From: Fulvivirgaceae bacterium JP3-4
Lineage (GTDB): Bacteria > Bacteroidota > Bacteroidia > Cytophagales > Cyclobacteriaceae
Assembly (NCBI GenBank): GCA_029309925.1
Contig: JARKND010000005.1
Span: 558,001-622,000 of the forward strand
Length of the DNA stretch: 64,000 nucleotides
Reading direction: 5' to 3'
Below are positions 50,073 to 59,434 of the stretch, piece after piece; within the stretch, counting starts at the first letter, position 1, and each line of letters begins with the position of its first letter. The position numbers and the translations under genes are program-made. Below the pieces are notes generated by a model. That model saw nothing but the letters and a program-made list of their open reading frames with translations. It was not told the DNA's origin and did no database searches.

Positions 50073-51263
50073 TCAGCTGAGTACTTTCTCTGTAATCTTT
50101 CCGGTCTTCTTGTCCTTGATGATCACTTTCTTCGCACCGTAGTGCGTCACTTCTTCTTTCACCAGGTAGTGATCCTTGTCGTATTCCTGCAGGTGACTGT
50201 CTTTTGACACACCCGTTCTTCCTCGCCAGATCTCTAGATTCACCGGTTCCCAGTTCTTCGTCTTTGCGGATTTATAAGCAGCATCCAGAACTGCATTGAC
50301 AACATATCCGTCATAGAAAGTTTCTTTCGGTTGCTTGCCTTTTTCCATGGAGTCGAACATGTCGGCAAACATATGGTTGTAGCCGAGTTCGTTCAGTTCA
50401 TCACCTACCGGGAACAACCATCCTGAGTTGCTTTCTGCTTTCTCAGCGATGTAATCTCCTCCTTTACCTGTTGTGAACATTTCGAAACCTGTGCGGAGGA
50501 AACTGTTGATCCAGATCGTGCCTTCTGTTCCCATCACTTCATCGCGAAGGTCGAGACCGCCACGGAATGTCCAGCTGACTTCGAACTGGCCGATAGCACC
50601 GTTCTCATATTTCACGAGTCCGATGGCGTGGTCTTCAGCATCGATTGGTTTCACCTGCGTATCTGCCCAGCACATCACTTCCACAGGCTTGATATCCTTG
50701 CCGATGTAGCTGCGTGTGATCTCAACACAATGGCACCCGAGGTCGAGGATACATCCGCCACCGGCCTGTTCAATATCCCAGAACCAATCGCTGTGCGGGC
50801 CAGGGTGTGTCTCGCGCGATTTCGCCCAAAGAATCCGGCCGAGCGCTCCATTCTTTACGCTTTCATGCGCTTTAATAAATTTCGGAGTATACACGAGGTC
50901 TTCAAGATAGCCATTGAAGACTCCCGCTTTTTCTACTGCTTCAAGCATGCGCTTTGCCTCGGCAGCATTGCGTCCGAGTGGCTTGGTAGTGATCACGGCT
51001 TTCTTGTGCTTGCAGCAAAGCATTACCGCTTCTTCATGCAGGTTGTTTGGCAGCGAGATACACACCACTTCTACTTCCGGGCGCGCAATCGCTTCCTCCA
51101 TATTGGTTGTTACAAAGGCTACGTTGTAATCCTTCGCGAATCTCTTGGCGCTTTCTTCCCTGCGTGAATAGATGGAAACAATTTTGTCTTTACTTCTGTA
51201 TCCCTGGAGTGAGTCGGCATAGAATCGTCCGATGAATCCGGAACCGAGCATGGCTATTTTCAT
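50073..51263 (-). CDS. Gfo/Idh/MocA-family oxidoreductase
   Basis: In this 396-residue cytosolic protein the Rossmann motif [15 protein letters not shown] is at the N-terminus. It continues with [20 protein letters not shown] and [15 protein letters not shown] (the conserved K-P). The catalytic region [15 protein letters not shown] corresponds to the usual GGGxLxDxGxH. It oxidises or reduces a sugar or inositol with NAD(P). The family cannot be narrowed by eye. Its neighbours (nucleoside-type MFS and PhyH, same strand) form a probable operon for uptake and breakdown of a modified sugar. Confidence 0.93.
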   Translation of the reverse strand: MKIAMLGSGFIGRFYADSLQGYRSKDKIVSIYSRREESAKRFAKDYNVAFVTTNMEEAIARPEVEVVCISLPNNLHEEAVMLCCKHKKAVITTKPLGRNAAEAKRMLEAVEKAGVFNGYLEDLVYTPKFIKAHESVKNGALGRILWAKSRETHPGPHSDWFWDIEQAGGGCILDLGCHCVEITRSYIGKDIKPVEVMCWADTQVKPIDAEDHAIGLVKYENGAIGQFEVSWTFRGGLDLRDEVMGTEGTIWINSFLRTGFEMFTTGKGGDYIAEKAESNSGWLFPVGDELNELGYNHMFADMFDSMEKGKQPKETFYDGYVVNAVLDAAYKSAKTKNWEPVNLEIWRGRTGVSKDSHLQEYDKDHYLVKEEVTHYGAKKVIIKDKKTGKITEKVLS

Positions 51264-51322
51264 GGTTGGATAATTTTTGTGTTTAGTTCGTAGTTATTTA
51301 AAAGGCCGCGAGCTTCAGGCTT

Positions 51323-51339
51323 TCCCGCGAGGCGCGGGA
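51323..51339. repeat. Perfect hairpin tcccgcgaggcgcggga within a word repeat
   Basis: A 7-bp stem tcccgcg / cgcggga with loop agg lies in the 110-base gap after the MFS gene, between words gagcttcaggct and agctgcaagccgctgc. It is related to the array at 55029-55188. It could end MFS transcription or belong to the palindrome family. Confidence 0.5.
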
Positions 51340-51373
51340 TCTTCGACAAGCTGCAAGCCGCTGCGTGTGAAAT

Positions 51374-52573
51374 TTAAGAAGCCTGTTTAATTTCTTTTTT
51401 CTCGTTGAAGAAGATCAGGAAGTAGATAAGCACCGCTACGGCAATTCCCGCGGGAACATACCAGATGCTCGTCCAGTTGCGCACTCCGTTCTCCGTATAG
51501 TTGTCTGTAATGAATCCGGAGAACTTTGTGCCGATCACCATGCCGACCCCGTAGGTAGCGAAGGTGAAAAGACCTTGTGCAGCGTTCTTGATCTTCTCGC
51601 CAGCTTTCTTCTCTGTATACATGTATCCCGTAACAAAGAAGAAGTCGTAGCAGATTCCGTGGAGGATGATGCCTGCATAAAGCATCCAGATGTTTGCATC
51701 AACATCTCCAAAAGCAAAGCAGACGTAACGAAGGATCCACGCAAGCATTCCGAGGATCAGCATGTTCTTTACACCAATGCGATTGAAGAGGAAGGGAATT
51801 GCAAGAATGAACAATGCTTCGGAAACCTGGCCCAGCGTCATTTTGCTCGCAGCGTTCTCCAGTCCTACTTCATTGAGGAACACGTTAGCGAATCCGTAAT
51901 AGAACGAAAGCGGAATACAAACGAGGATTGCCGCGATGAAAAAGATGAGATAAGGTTTGTCTTTGAAGAGCACGAACGCATCTGCACCAATCGCACTGGA
52001 GAAAGTTGCATCGGCTGACTTTCCTTTGGGAGGCGTATTTGGCAAAAAGAAGCTGAACAGACCGAGTGCAACGGATGCAATTGCCGCCATGTGGAAAGTG
52101 AATTCTGTTTTCTCGATAGAGAGCGCTCCGATCATCAATCCGGCTACGATCCAGCCCACGGTTCCGAACACGCGGATCCATGGGAATTGTTTACCAGGGT
52201 CAGTCATCTGGCCAAAAGCAATCGAGTTCGACAACGCAATGGTCGGCATGTAAAGCAGTGAATAGAAAAGAATGATCCAGTAGAAGGCGGAGTTGTCACC
52301 TACCTGTGTTGCTAAATAAAGTAAAACCCCACCGAGCAAATGAAGCACGCCCATGATCTTCTGCGCAGAGAAGTAGCGGTCTGCCACCATCCCAACAAAA
52401 AAAGGTGAGATGATTGTGGCGATTGCCAGCGCGCTGTATGCCGCTGCAATCTGAGTTCCGCTCGCTCCGAGGAATTCTGACATGTATGTTCCCATCGTCA
52501 CATACCATGCGCCCCAGATAAAGTACTCGAGGAGCATCATCAGGGAAAGTTTTGTAATGTCTACCGGCTTCAT
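51374..52573 (-). CDS. MFS transporter, nucleoside:H+ symporter-like
   Basis: This 399-residue membrane protein has about 12 hydrophobic segments. Strings such as MLLEYFIWGAWYVTMGTYMS, IISPFFVGMVADRYFSAQKI and MTDPGKQFPWIRVFGTVGWI place it in the NupG/XapB-like MFS branch. Members import nucleosides, or sugar derivatives in Bacteroidota. It lies 110 bases upstream of the Gfo/Idh/MocA gene and 163 downstream of PhyH on the same strand. Confidence 0.93.
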   Translation of the reverse strand: MKPVDITKLSLMMLLEYFIWGAWYVTMGTYMSEFLGASGTQIAAAYSALAIATIISPFFVGMVADRYFSAQKIMGVLHLLGGVLLYLATQVGDNSAFYWIILFYSLLYMPTIALSNSIAFGQMTDPGKQFPWIRVFGTVGWIVAGLMIGALSIEKTEFTFHMAAIASVALGLFSFFLPNTPPKGKSADATFSSAIGADAFVLFKDKPYLIFFIAAILVCIPLSFYYGFANVFLNEVGLENAASKMTLGQVSEALFILAIPFLFNRIGVKNMLILGMLAWILRYVCFAFGDVDANIWMLYAGIILHGICYDFFFVTGYMYTEKKAGEKIKNAAQGLFTFATYGVGMVIGTKFSGFITDNYTENGVRNWTSIWYVPAGIAVAVLIYFLIFFNEKKEIKQAS

Positions 52574-52635
52574 ATTATGGTTTAGATTGAAGGAGAAAGA
52601 TAAGGCGTATGTACCGATTCAAAAAACCAGGCATG

Positions 52636-52739
52636 GAAAATTTGAGATTTTAGATTTGTGATCTTAGATTGTCGGTAGTCCAAAGTGTGTGCTTCACACA
52701 TTCTAAAATCTCAGATCTCAAATCTCAAATCTTAAATCA
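52636..52739. repeat. Inverted word-repeat array, theme AAATTTGAGATTTTAG
   Basis: Left arm about 52638-52668: aaatttgagattttagattt then gtgatcttagatt. Right arm about 52700-52737: attctaaaatctcagatctc then aaatctcaaatcttaaat. Complementary over about 30 bases. It separates PhyH from the MFS gene. Confidence 0.8.
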
Positions 52740-53588
52740 TTTCTTCGTAGTTACTTCCTTTTCCCACCCCGTCTCTTTCAACGCAGGATCGTTTTCTTTT
52801 TTGAGGAAGTCGGCTTTGGAGAGGGATTCTGCCTCCCATTCGAGAATGGCGTTGTCAGGCACGGTATCTACGGGGACTTTCCACGCGGTGGATGTTTCGT
52901 TATAGGCGAGGTTCGACTGCGAATTGTAACACGAAATAACCGACCATCTCGGACGATCGGAGAGATTCGCCTCGGAGCGGTGCAGGAGGTTTGAATGGAA
53001 AATGAGTGCATCGCCTGGCTGAAGTTCGCAGTAGATCAGCGGCATGGTCTGAAGTGCATTGTTCACCATCACCATATCTGCTCCAACCTGCTCACCGGCA
53101 AAGCCGTGATTGACGCGTCCGAGCTTGTGCGATCCCTTGATCACCTGGAGGCAACCGTTTTCTTTGTTGGCTTCCGTGAGTGCGATCATGACACTGATCA
53201 GCTGATCAGGAAACATAAACTGGTTTTTGTACCAGTAGCCGTAGTCCTGATGCCACTCCCACGCACCGCCTACACGCGGTTCTTTCTGCATCAGCTTCGA
53301 GTGAAAATGACATATAGCTGAGTCGCTGTCGAGCAGTGGCCTGATGGCATCGATCATACGCTGGCTTCGTGTCATGTAGCCGAACACATCGTTGCCCGGC
53401 GTGAACCAGAGAGAAAGACGCGTCTTTTTGCCGGTTTGATCGTTGAGGTCCAAAGCATTCTTTTTCATCGCATCGTCCTCTAATGCTGTTCTGTACAGTT
53501 TGCCGATTTCAGGCGTGCTGAAAAATTGTTTCAGGATGATGTAGCCATCGCGGTGGTAAGCGGCTATTTGGTTGTGTGTCAATTGCAT
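52737..53588 (-). CDS. Phytanoyl-CoA dioxygenase-like (PhyH) protein
   Basis: This 283-residue Fe(II)/2-oxoglutarate oxygenase-type protein has the facial-triad segment EWHQDYGYWY with His113 and Asp115. The distal histidine lies in IFHSNLLHRSEANLSDRPRW near 198. The RxS-like arginine is about ten residues after the distal His. It probably hydroxylates a substrate of the same cluster. The stop falls inside a word-repeat array. Confidence 0.93.
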   Translation of the reverse strand: MQLTHNQIAAYHRDGYIILKQFFSTPEIGKLYRTALEDDAMKKNALDLNDQTGKKTRLSLWFTPGNDVFGYMTRSQRMIDAIRPLLDSDSAICHFHSKLMQKEPRVGGAWEWHQDYGYWYKNQFMFPDQLISVMIALTEANKENGCLQVIKGSHKLGRVNHGFAGEQVGADMVMVNNALQTMPLIYCELQPGDALIFHSNLLHRSEANLSDRPRWSVISCYNSQSNLAYNETSTAWKVPVDTVPDNAILEWEAESLSKADFLKKENDPALKETGWEKEVTTKK

Positions 53589-53983
53589 GAACGGAAGTTA
53601 CAATATGGATGGGAGATCACCAACGGTGTTTGGTAAGATCACATCTGGAGAATCTGAGGTTATTTGAAAGTTGTGTGCATTTCGCGCCAACGTGTGCTGC
53701 GCTTTCTATACAGGCATGACGTGGCGCGGTGCCATGATCATAGCGCGTGCGTTATAAACAGGAAATCCCTCCGGGATTGTTTGGAGATTGTTTGATCAAA
53801 TGGTGGATGGGATTGTGCACCGGGATCAACTAGGGTACGTGTTAGCTGGATACTTCGCGTTTAAATTCAAGGTTCAACGGAGATTGTCCACAAGTCAATT
53901 TTGAACCTTGAACCTTAAACGACCTTAAACTTTAAACTTTGAACGACTTTGATCCTTAGACCTTGAACTTTGAACCTTGAAGT
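53589..53983. other. Gene-free region with palindrome and CTTGAACC word repeats
   Basis: No credible gene. A perfect hairpin aatccctccgggatt lies at 53764-53778, similar to one at 62457-62471. From 53862 to the prenyl synthase stop the words cttgaacctt and ttgaactttgaac are repeated (gaaccttgaaccttaaacga, then ccttgaactttgaacc), with the complementary word aaggttcaac at the left end. It separates the upstream end of PhyH from the prenyl synthase. Confidence 0.7.
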
Positions 53984-54946
53984 TTAAACCTCCCGTTCAA
54001 TCAAGCTCTTCGTAAATTCTACCAGAAATTCTTTTTGTCGTGACGGAGCAATGCGCTCGAGGCTCTTAAAACCTTTGTCGAAGTATTGGCTGATTTTCTT
54101 TTCAACAGTCCGGGGGATGCCGAGCGAATCGTAGATTTCTTTTACGGCTTTCACCTTCTCAGCTTTGTTGAATTTTTTTGCTGATAACCACTGCGTAAGT
54201 TGTCTTGCCTGGCTGCCTTTCGATTTTTCGAGGGCACGGATCAGCAGAATGGTTTTTTTATTGGCGAGGATATCTCCTCCGACCTGCTTGCCGAACTTTT
54301 TTGGGTCGGCATAGGCATCGAGCAGATCGTCTTTAAGCTGGAAGCCGATGCCGATGTTTACGCCAAAGTCGCGTAGCGCTTTCCGGTCCTCATGGCTTGC
54401 GTCTGCGAGAATTGCACCCAACTCAAGACTGAACCCCAGAAGCACAGCAGTTTTCAGCCTGATCATATTGATGTACTGCGCTTCAGAAACTTTGTCGGTG
54501 GTTTCGAATTCCATATCCCACTGCTGGCCTTCGCACACTTCCGCTGCGCAAACATTGAAAGCCTTTAAAACTTCTTTCAGTTTTTCTCCTTCAAGGGAAA
54601 GAAACATTTCATAAACTTTTACGAGCATCACGTCCCCGGAAAGAATGGCCGTGTTTACGTTCCACTTTTTGTGTACGGTTTCTTTCCCTCTGCGCAACGG
54701 TGCCTTGTCCATGATGTCATCATGCATGAGTGTGAAGTTATGAAACGCTTCAACCGCTGCCGCGTATGGAATGATATCCTTTACATTCTCTTTATACAGG
54801 GAGTATGCCGATAGTGTGAGCAGCGGACGAAGTCTCTTCCCGCCCAGGCTCATGATATACCGGATGGGTTCATAAAGTGAAACCGGCTGCTTACCGAACT
54901 TCTGTGACTTTATTTCTTTTTCAACAAGGGAGAGGTAATAGTTCAT
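53984..54946 (-). CDS. Polyprenyl / geranylgeranyl diphosphate synthase
   Basis: This 320-residue prenyltransferase has the first aspartate-rich motif DDIMD at residues 76-80, followed by the arginine pair in KAPLRRGKETVHKKWN. The second motif is in FQLKDDLLDAYAD at about 206. It condenses isopentenyl diphosphate with allylic diphosphates. Chain length depends on residues before the first motif (AFHNFTLMH). The FTLMH pattern suggests a medium-chain product, but this is uncertain. It is cytosolic, and an inverted repeat separates it from rnr. Confidence 0.93.
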   Translation of the reverse strand: MNYYLSLVEKEIKSQKFGKQPVSLYEPIRYIMSLGGKRLRPLLTLSAYSLYKENVKDIIPYAAAVEAFHNFTLMHDDIMDKAPLRRGKETVHKKWNVNTAILSGDVMLVKVYEMFLSLEGEKLKEVLKAFNVCAAEVCEGQQWDMEFETTDKVSEAQYINMIRLKTAVLLGFSLELGAILADASHEDRKALRDFGVNIGIGFQLKDDLLDAYADPKKFGKQVGGDILANKKTILLIRALEKSKGSQARQLTQWLSAKKFNKAEKVKAVKEIYDSLGIPRTVEKKISQYFDKGFKSLERIAPSRQKEFLVEFTKSLIEREV

Positions 54947-55028
54947 TTGGGCTCCAACTTATTGAGAATAACTGAAAGAGGGGAGATTTTGTTTTGGATT
55001 TTCTTTTGTCAGTTTCGAATTTGTCTGA

Positions 55029-55188
55029 AAGAAAGGCTTCAAGCTGCAAGCCACAAGCTTCAAGCCCGTTGCGCGGATTGCATAAAAGTGGAACAAACAA
55101 AAAGGCTCTAAAAGAGGCTAAGTGAAAAATATCCGAACTTGGACGATTCGACTTGCAGCTTGCAGCTTGTGGCCTGCTAATCAAACTT
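55029..55188. repeat. Inverted word-repeat array, theme CTTGCAGCTTGAAGC
   Basis: Left arm about 55036-55070: ggcttcaagctgcaagccac and aagcttcaagcc. Right arm about 55151-55180: gacttgcagcttgcagcttg then tggcctgc. The arms are complementary. The right arm runs up to and slightly past the rnr stop at 55177. Confidence 0.75.
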
Positions 55189-57447
55189 CTCGTCATTATA
55201 CCTATCATCCTCATCCACATCTTTTGCTGACATTTCGGATTTTGGAGCCGCTGACTTCTCCTGGATCAGAACCAAATCGATCAACCTCTTGTCAATGTCC
55301 GTACGTTTTACTTTCACGGTAATCTTGTCGCCAAGCGTGTAGACTTTTCTCGTCCTGCGACCGATGATGCGGTATTTCTTTTCATCGTACTCGTAAAAGT
55401 CATCTGTCATATCGGACATGCGGATCATACCTTCACATTTTGTTTCGATGATCTCGACATAGATGCCCCACTCGGTTACACCAGAGATCAGTCCTTCATA
55501 GATCTTCTTCTCGGCATAAGTCATGTACTCGACCTGCTTGTATTTGATCGATGCACGTTCGGCATCGGCTGCGCGCTTTTCTCTTTCCGAGGAATGAATG
55601 CTGCGTTCTTCAAATTCTTCTTTGTTCGCAGGTTTTGCATCATCGAGGTACATCTGCAGCAGGCGGTGCACCATCATATCAGGATATCTGCGGATCGGTG
55701 ACGTGAAGTGTGAGTAATGCGGAAACGCGAGACCAAAGTGCCCTTTCGGTTCGGTTGTATACTTTGCTTTTGCCATTGTGCGGATAGCGAGCTGCTCCAG
55801 TACGTTTTGTTCCGGCTTCCCTTCTATTTCTTCCATCAGGTTGTTCAGCGATTTGCTGATGGAGCCTTCATCGACCTGCATGTTGTGGCCAAACTGTCGC
55901 GCGAACATCGCGAAATCTTTTACGCGTTCTGCGTCAGGCAGATCATGCGTGCGGTAAACGAACGTGTTCTTTTCCTTCCCCTTCCGGTAGTTGTATGCAA
56001 AAGTTGCCACCTGCTTATTCGCGAGAAGCATAAACTCTTCGATGAGCTTGTGCGCATCCTTGCGGATTTTCGGAATTACAGCCAGCGGCTTTCCTTTTTC
56101 GTCAAGCTTGAATTTTACTTCAGTGGTTTCGAAGTTTACCGCACCTTTCTGAAATCGTTCCTTCCGGAGTCTCTTCGCCAGGTCATTAAGAATCTTCAAC
56201 TCTTCAGCGTAGTCACCTTTGCCGGTTTCGATCACCTCCTGAGCATCTTCATAGGTAAATCGTCTGTCGGAGTGAATGATGGTGCGGCCAAACCACTCGT
56301 TGTGAATTTTGCCGCGGTCATCCATCTCGAACACAGCCGCAAAGGTCAGCTTGTCTTCATTTGGACGAAGTGAACAAAGTTCATTCGACAGTCGTTCGGG
56401 AAGCATCGGAATGGTTCGGTCGACAAGGTATACTGATGTCGCCCGGTCATAGGCCTCCGTTTCAAGCGCAGTGTTCGGCTTTACGTAATGTGTTACGTCC
56501 GCTATGTGAACTCCGATCTCATATCGGCCATTGTCCAGCCTTCGGAAGGACAACGCGTCATCAAAATCTTTTGCATCGATCGGATCGATCGTGAAAGTGG
56601 TGATATTTCGAAAATCTTTTCTCTTCTTAACTTCTTCGTCAGTGATCCCTTCTTCAATTCCTTCCGACTCGCGCTGCACTTGTTCGGGGAAACGGAATGG
56701 CAGATCGAATTCCGCCATGATCGAATGGATCTCCGCCTCGTTCTCACCTGCTTTTCCAAGCACTTCGACAACCTTCGCCTCAGGCTTGCGATCATCTTCT
56801 GCCCACGAAGTAACTTCAACAATCACCTTGTCACCCGACTTCGCATTGTTGATGTGTTCAGGGTAAACAAAAAAGTCTGTGTGAATCTTTCGTGCGTCAG
56901 CAACAACGAACGCAAAGTTCTTCGACACTTCAATTTTCCCGACAAACCGGTTCCGGTTGCGTTTTACTATCTCGAGAACTTTTCCTTCGGGGTGTTCTCC
57001 GTGGCGTGTTGGAAAGATTCCAATCTTCACGGTATCACCATCGACAGCAGAAGCGAGATCCTGCGTCTTGACATAAACATCCGGCTGGTCTTCTCCGATG
57101 CGGACGTAGGCAAATCGCGAGTTTACGTGATCGACCACGCCCTGCACTTCTTCTCCGGATCTTCCTCGTGCGCGTGAGCCGCTGCCTGCGCTGCTTCCAC
57201 TGATATAACTCCCGTTGGCCAGCAACCGGATACGACCTTCTTCAACAAGGTCATCCAGGAAGTAACCAGCTTTTTTGATATCTTCTTTTTTCTTAAGGCT
57301 AAGTCGCTTGATGATTTGTTTCAGTGTGATGCCTTTTCCGGCTTGTTCATCGAGCACACTCAGGATGCGAGCGTAGATTTTACCGGCTTGATCTTTTGTT
57401 TTCTTCTTTTTGCTTTTAGAGCGTTCTTCTTTTTTCTTTTTTCCCAT
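55177..57447 (-). CDS. rnr: Ribonuclease R
   Basis: This 756-residue 3'-5' exoribonuclease has cold-shock-like OB domains (residues about 100-250). The RNB domain has catalytic aspartates in TIDPIDAKDFDDALSF at about 286-301. A C-terminal S1 domain (ISGVTEWGIYVEIIETKCEG) follows, and both ends are Lys/Asp-rich. It degrades structured RNA. It is the last gene of a minus-strand run that begins with the phosphohexose isomerase at 60442. Confidence 0.97.
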   Translation of the reverse strand: MGKKKKEERSKSKKKKTKDQAGKIYARILSVLDEQAGKGITLKQIIKRLSLKKKEDIKKAGYFLDDLVEEGRIRLLANGSYISGSSAGSGSRARGRSGEEVQGVVDHVNSRFAYVRIGEDQPDVYVKTQDLASAVDGDTVKIGIFPTRHGEHPEGKVLEIVKRNRNRFVGKIEVSKNFAFVVADARKIHTDFFVYPEHINNAKSGDKVIVEVTSWAEDDRKPEAKVVEVLGKAGENEAEIHSIMAEFDLPFRFPEQVQRESEGIEEGITDEEVKKRKDFRNITTFTIDPIDAKDFDDALSFRRLDNGRYEIGVHIADVTHYVKPNTALETEAYDRATSVYLVDRTIPMLPERLSNELCSLRPNEDKLTFAAVFEMDDRGKIHNEWFGRTIIHSDRRFTYEDAQEVIETGKGDYAEELKILNDLAKRLRKERFQKGAVNFETTEVKFKLDEKGKPLAVIPKIRKDAHKLIEEFMLLANKQVATFAYNYRKGKEKNTFVYRTHDLPDAERVKDFAMFARQFGHNMQVDEGSISKSLNNLMEEIEGKPEQNVLEQLAIRTMAKAKYTTEPKGHFGLAFPHYSHFTSPIRRYPDMMVHRLLQMYLDDAKPANKEEFEERSIHSSEREKRAADAERASIKYKQVEYMTYAEKKIYEGLISGVTEWGIYVEIIETKCEGMIRMSDMTDDFYEYDEKKYRIIGRRTRKVYTLGDKITVKVKRTDIDKRLIDLVLIQEKSAAPKSEMSAKDVDEDDRYNDEKFD

Positions 57448-57457
57448 AGAAGGGGAT

Positions 57458-58174
57458 TTATGCGGTTATGATATTCGCGTCTGCGATGAGAGGATAGCCT
57501 TTCAATCTTAAAAATAATTGTGCCAGTACAACCACATCGCCACGGCAGTATTCGCTGATGCGGTCGAGGCCATTTTCCTTGTGGTATACGAAATTGACCT
57601 GGCTTCCGTCAATTGCGTTCTTGCTGGATGGAATATTGAAAATTGTGGCGAGTAAATCAAGTGAAGTGTAATGTTTCACGTCCCCGAACTTCCATAGCTC
57701 GAGTGTGTCGAGGTGCTGCACGTCCCACGGCTTCTTGCCACTGAGGTTTAACGCTGGTGGCAGCGGAATTCCCTGAATGAGCATTCTTCTGCAAAGATAC
57801 GGATAATCGAACTCTTTGCCGTTGTGCGCACAAAAGCGCAGTGTTGATGAGTCCATTCGCTCGAGCATCGACTTGAATTCAGTCAGCAGAACTTTTTCAT
57901 CGTGCCCTGAATAGACTTTCGTTTTTAACCCCAGCTCACCGGATTCATGATCAAAGAACTTTCCAACGGAGATGCAGATCACTTTTCCGAACTCTGCGTA
58001 AATTCCTGCGCGGTCATGGTACAGATCTTCATCGGTTTGATCGGTGTGACGCTTAAAGAAATTTGCCTTGCGCGCCCACTGCGCTTTTAATCGCTCGTCA
58101 ACTGTATTGTAATCGTGGGTGGCGGCTACAGTTTCGATGTCAAGGAAAAGTATGTCGCGGAGCTCGGGTATCAT
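57458..58174 (-). CDS. DEDDy-type 3'-5' exonuclease (PolB-like proofreading domain)
   Basis: This 238-residue protein has Exo I DILFLDIETVAATHDYN with Asp-x-Glu, Exo II FCAHNGKEFDYPYLCRR with the N-x-x-x-F-D form, and Exo III YCRGDVVVLAQLFLRL with Tyr-x-x-x-Asp. These are the four acidic residues of the DnaQ-like superfamily, in the branch of predicted 3'-5' exonucleases related to the proofreading domain of PolB. The substrate is single-stranded DNA or RNA. Its stop is ten bases before the rnr ATG, so the two nucleases are co-transcribed. Confidence 0.9.
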   Translation of the reverse strand: MIPELRDILFLDIETVAATHDYNTVDERLKAQWARKANFFKRHTDQTDEDLYHDRAGIYAEFGKVICISVGKFFDHESGELGLKTKVYSGHDEKVLLTEFKSMLERMDSSTLRFCAHNGKEFDYPYLCRRMLIQGIPLPPALNLSGKKPWDVQHLDTLELWKFGDVKHYTSLDLLATIFNIPSSKNAIDGSQVNFVYHKENGLDRISEYCRGDVVVLAQLFLRLKGYPLIADANIITA

Positions 58175-58253
58175 TGTGAAAAATTTAAAGGCTGAAAGTA
58201 CACACTGGCACAGTGAAAGCCTTCAAGTTCTGAAAATGTTTTGACAACACGTG

Positions 58254-58658
58254 TCATGAATGCAGCACCCCTTCCATTTCCAGTTCCTTAATGAAAGTGA
58301 TGTTCGCTTCGCAAATTGTATCCGGTACAAAAACAAAGCGCTTGTCGTGAATCCTGTTGCCGACATAATAGCTAACCCAGTACTCGTTGTTGAGGTGAAA
58401 AACGGATGGATCGATCGGCTCGATCAGCATCGTTGAGCGCGCGGGAACGGTCTCAAGAAAGTGACGCAGCGTTGATGTTTTTTGCTGTTCCCCGTCCTTC
58501 TCACCATATCCTTTGCTTGCGACAAGCGTGTTCTCGATCGGATGATCGTTGTTGTTGATGATGAATACCTGCCACTCGTCTTTATCAATCAGATTCTTCT
58601 TCCGTGCAACAGCCAGTGTTACATTCTTAACTTCAGGAATTTCAATGTGTTTCTTCAT
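58254..58658 (-). CDS. Conserved hypothetical protein
   Basis: This 134-residue soluble protein reads MKKHIEIPEVKNVTLAVARK, then WQVFIINNNDHPIENTLVAS, then FHLNNEYWVSYYVGNRIHDK and RFVFVPDTI. It has a beta-rich immunoglobulin-like layout and no signal. Public annotation sometimes labels this family phenylalanyl-tRNA synthetase alpha subunit, but no synthetase motif is present, so I would not use that name. It lies 18 bases downstream of lipB and 79 bases upstream of the exonuclease gene. Confidence 0.8.
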   Translation of the reverse strand: MKKHIEIPEVKNVTLAVARKKNLIDKDEWQVFIINNNDHPIENTLVASKGYGEKDGEQQKTSTLRHFLETVPARSTMLIEPIDPSVFHLNNEYWVSYYVGNRIHDKRFVFVPDTICEANITFIKELEMEGVLHS

Positions 58659-58676
58659 CTGTTCTCCAAATTCTGC

Positions 58677-59405
58677 TCAGACGACAGCCGGGACAAGCTG
58701 CATGCCAAATTGTTCAATAATTTTTGCAAGCAGGATTTTCTCAACTTCGCGGATGTCAACTTTCCGTCCGAGTTCCTTTTCAAGTGACGTCACTGCCTTG
58801 TCATCAATGCCACAGGGTACGATATAATCGAAATATTTCAGGTCGGGGTTTACGTTGAAAGCAAAGCCGTGCATCGTTACCCACCTGCTTGTCTTCACGC
58901 CAAGTGCACAGATCTTACGCGCATTTTTTTCGTCATCGGTATCGATCCACACTCCGGTGAGCCCGGGAATCCTGCCGGATACAACGCCATATTCCTTCAA
59001 CGTCTGAATCACTGCTTCCTCCAGGAATCGCATGTACTTGTGGATGTCGGTGAAAAAATTTTCCATGTCGATAACGGGATAGCCCACAATCTGCCCCGGC
59101 CCGTGATAGGTGATATCGCCACCGCGGTTGGTCGGATAGTAAGATGCCGAAATGGAATCCAGCTGTTCCTTCTTCACCAGGAGATTATTTTCATCACCGC
59201 TTTTCCCAAGCGTGAAAACATGCGGATGCTCGCAAAAGATCAGATAATTGTCCGTGACGAGCTGATCGTCATTGGAAAGCTCACGATTCTGTGCTTTTAT
59301 TTTCAGGATCCTATCGAATAAACCCAGCTGATAATCCCAGGCTTCCTTGTAGTCGATAAGATCGAGGTCGATGAATTCGGTTTTCTTGTTTTGTTTTACA
59401 TTCAT
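58677..59405 (-). CDS. lipB: Octanoyl-[acyl-carrier-protein] transferase LipB
   Basis: This 242-residue protein has motif RGGDITYHGPGQIVGYPVID at 94-113, Lys171 in LGVKTSRWVTMHGFAFN and the acyl-accepting Cys198 in DYIVPCGI. LipB moves octanoyl from ACP to lipoyl domains, the first step of lipoylation. The partner lipA is not in this window. The gene lies between the phosphohexose isomerase (29-base gap) and the hypothetical gene. Confidence 0.98.
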   Translation of the reverse strand: MNVKQNKKTEFIDLDLIDYKEAWDYQLGLFDRILKIKAQNRELSNDDQLVTDNYLIFCEHPHVFTLGKSGDENNLLVKKEQLDSISASYYPTNRGGDITYHGPGQIVGYPVIDMENFFTDIHKYMRFLEEAVIQTLKEYGVVSGRIPGLTGVWIDTDDEKNARKICALGVKTSRWVTMHGFAFNVNPDLKYFDYIVPCGIDDKAVTSLEKELGRKVDIREVEKILLAKIIEQFGMQLVPAVV

Positions 59406-59434
59406 TCGTTAACCTGAAAAGGTCGCAACGATTA

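Noticed and set aside
58254-58658. Phenylalanyl-tRNA synthetase alpha subunit label
   Set aside because: No class II synthetase motif is present and the protein is only 134 residues. The label appears to be a propagated misannotation.
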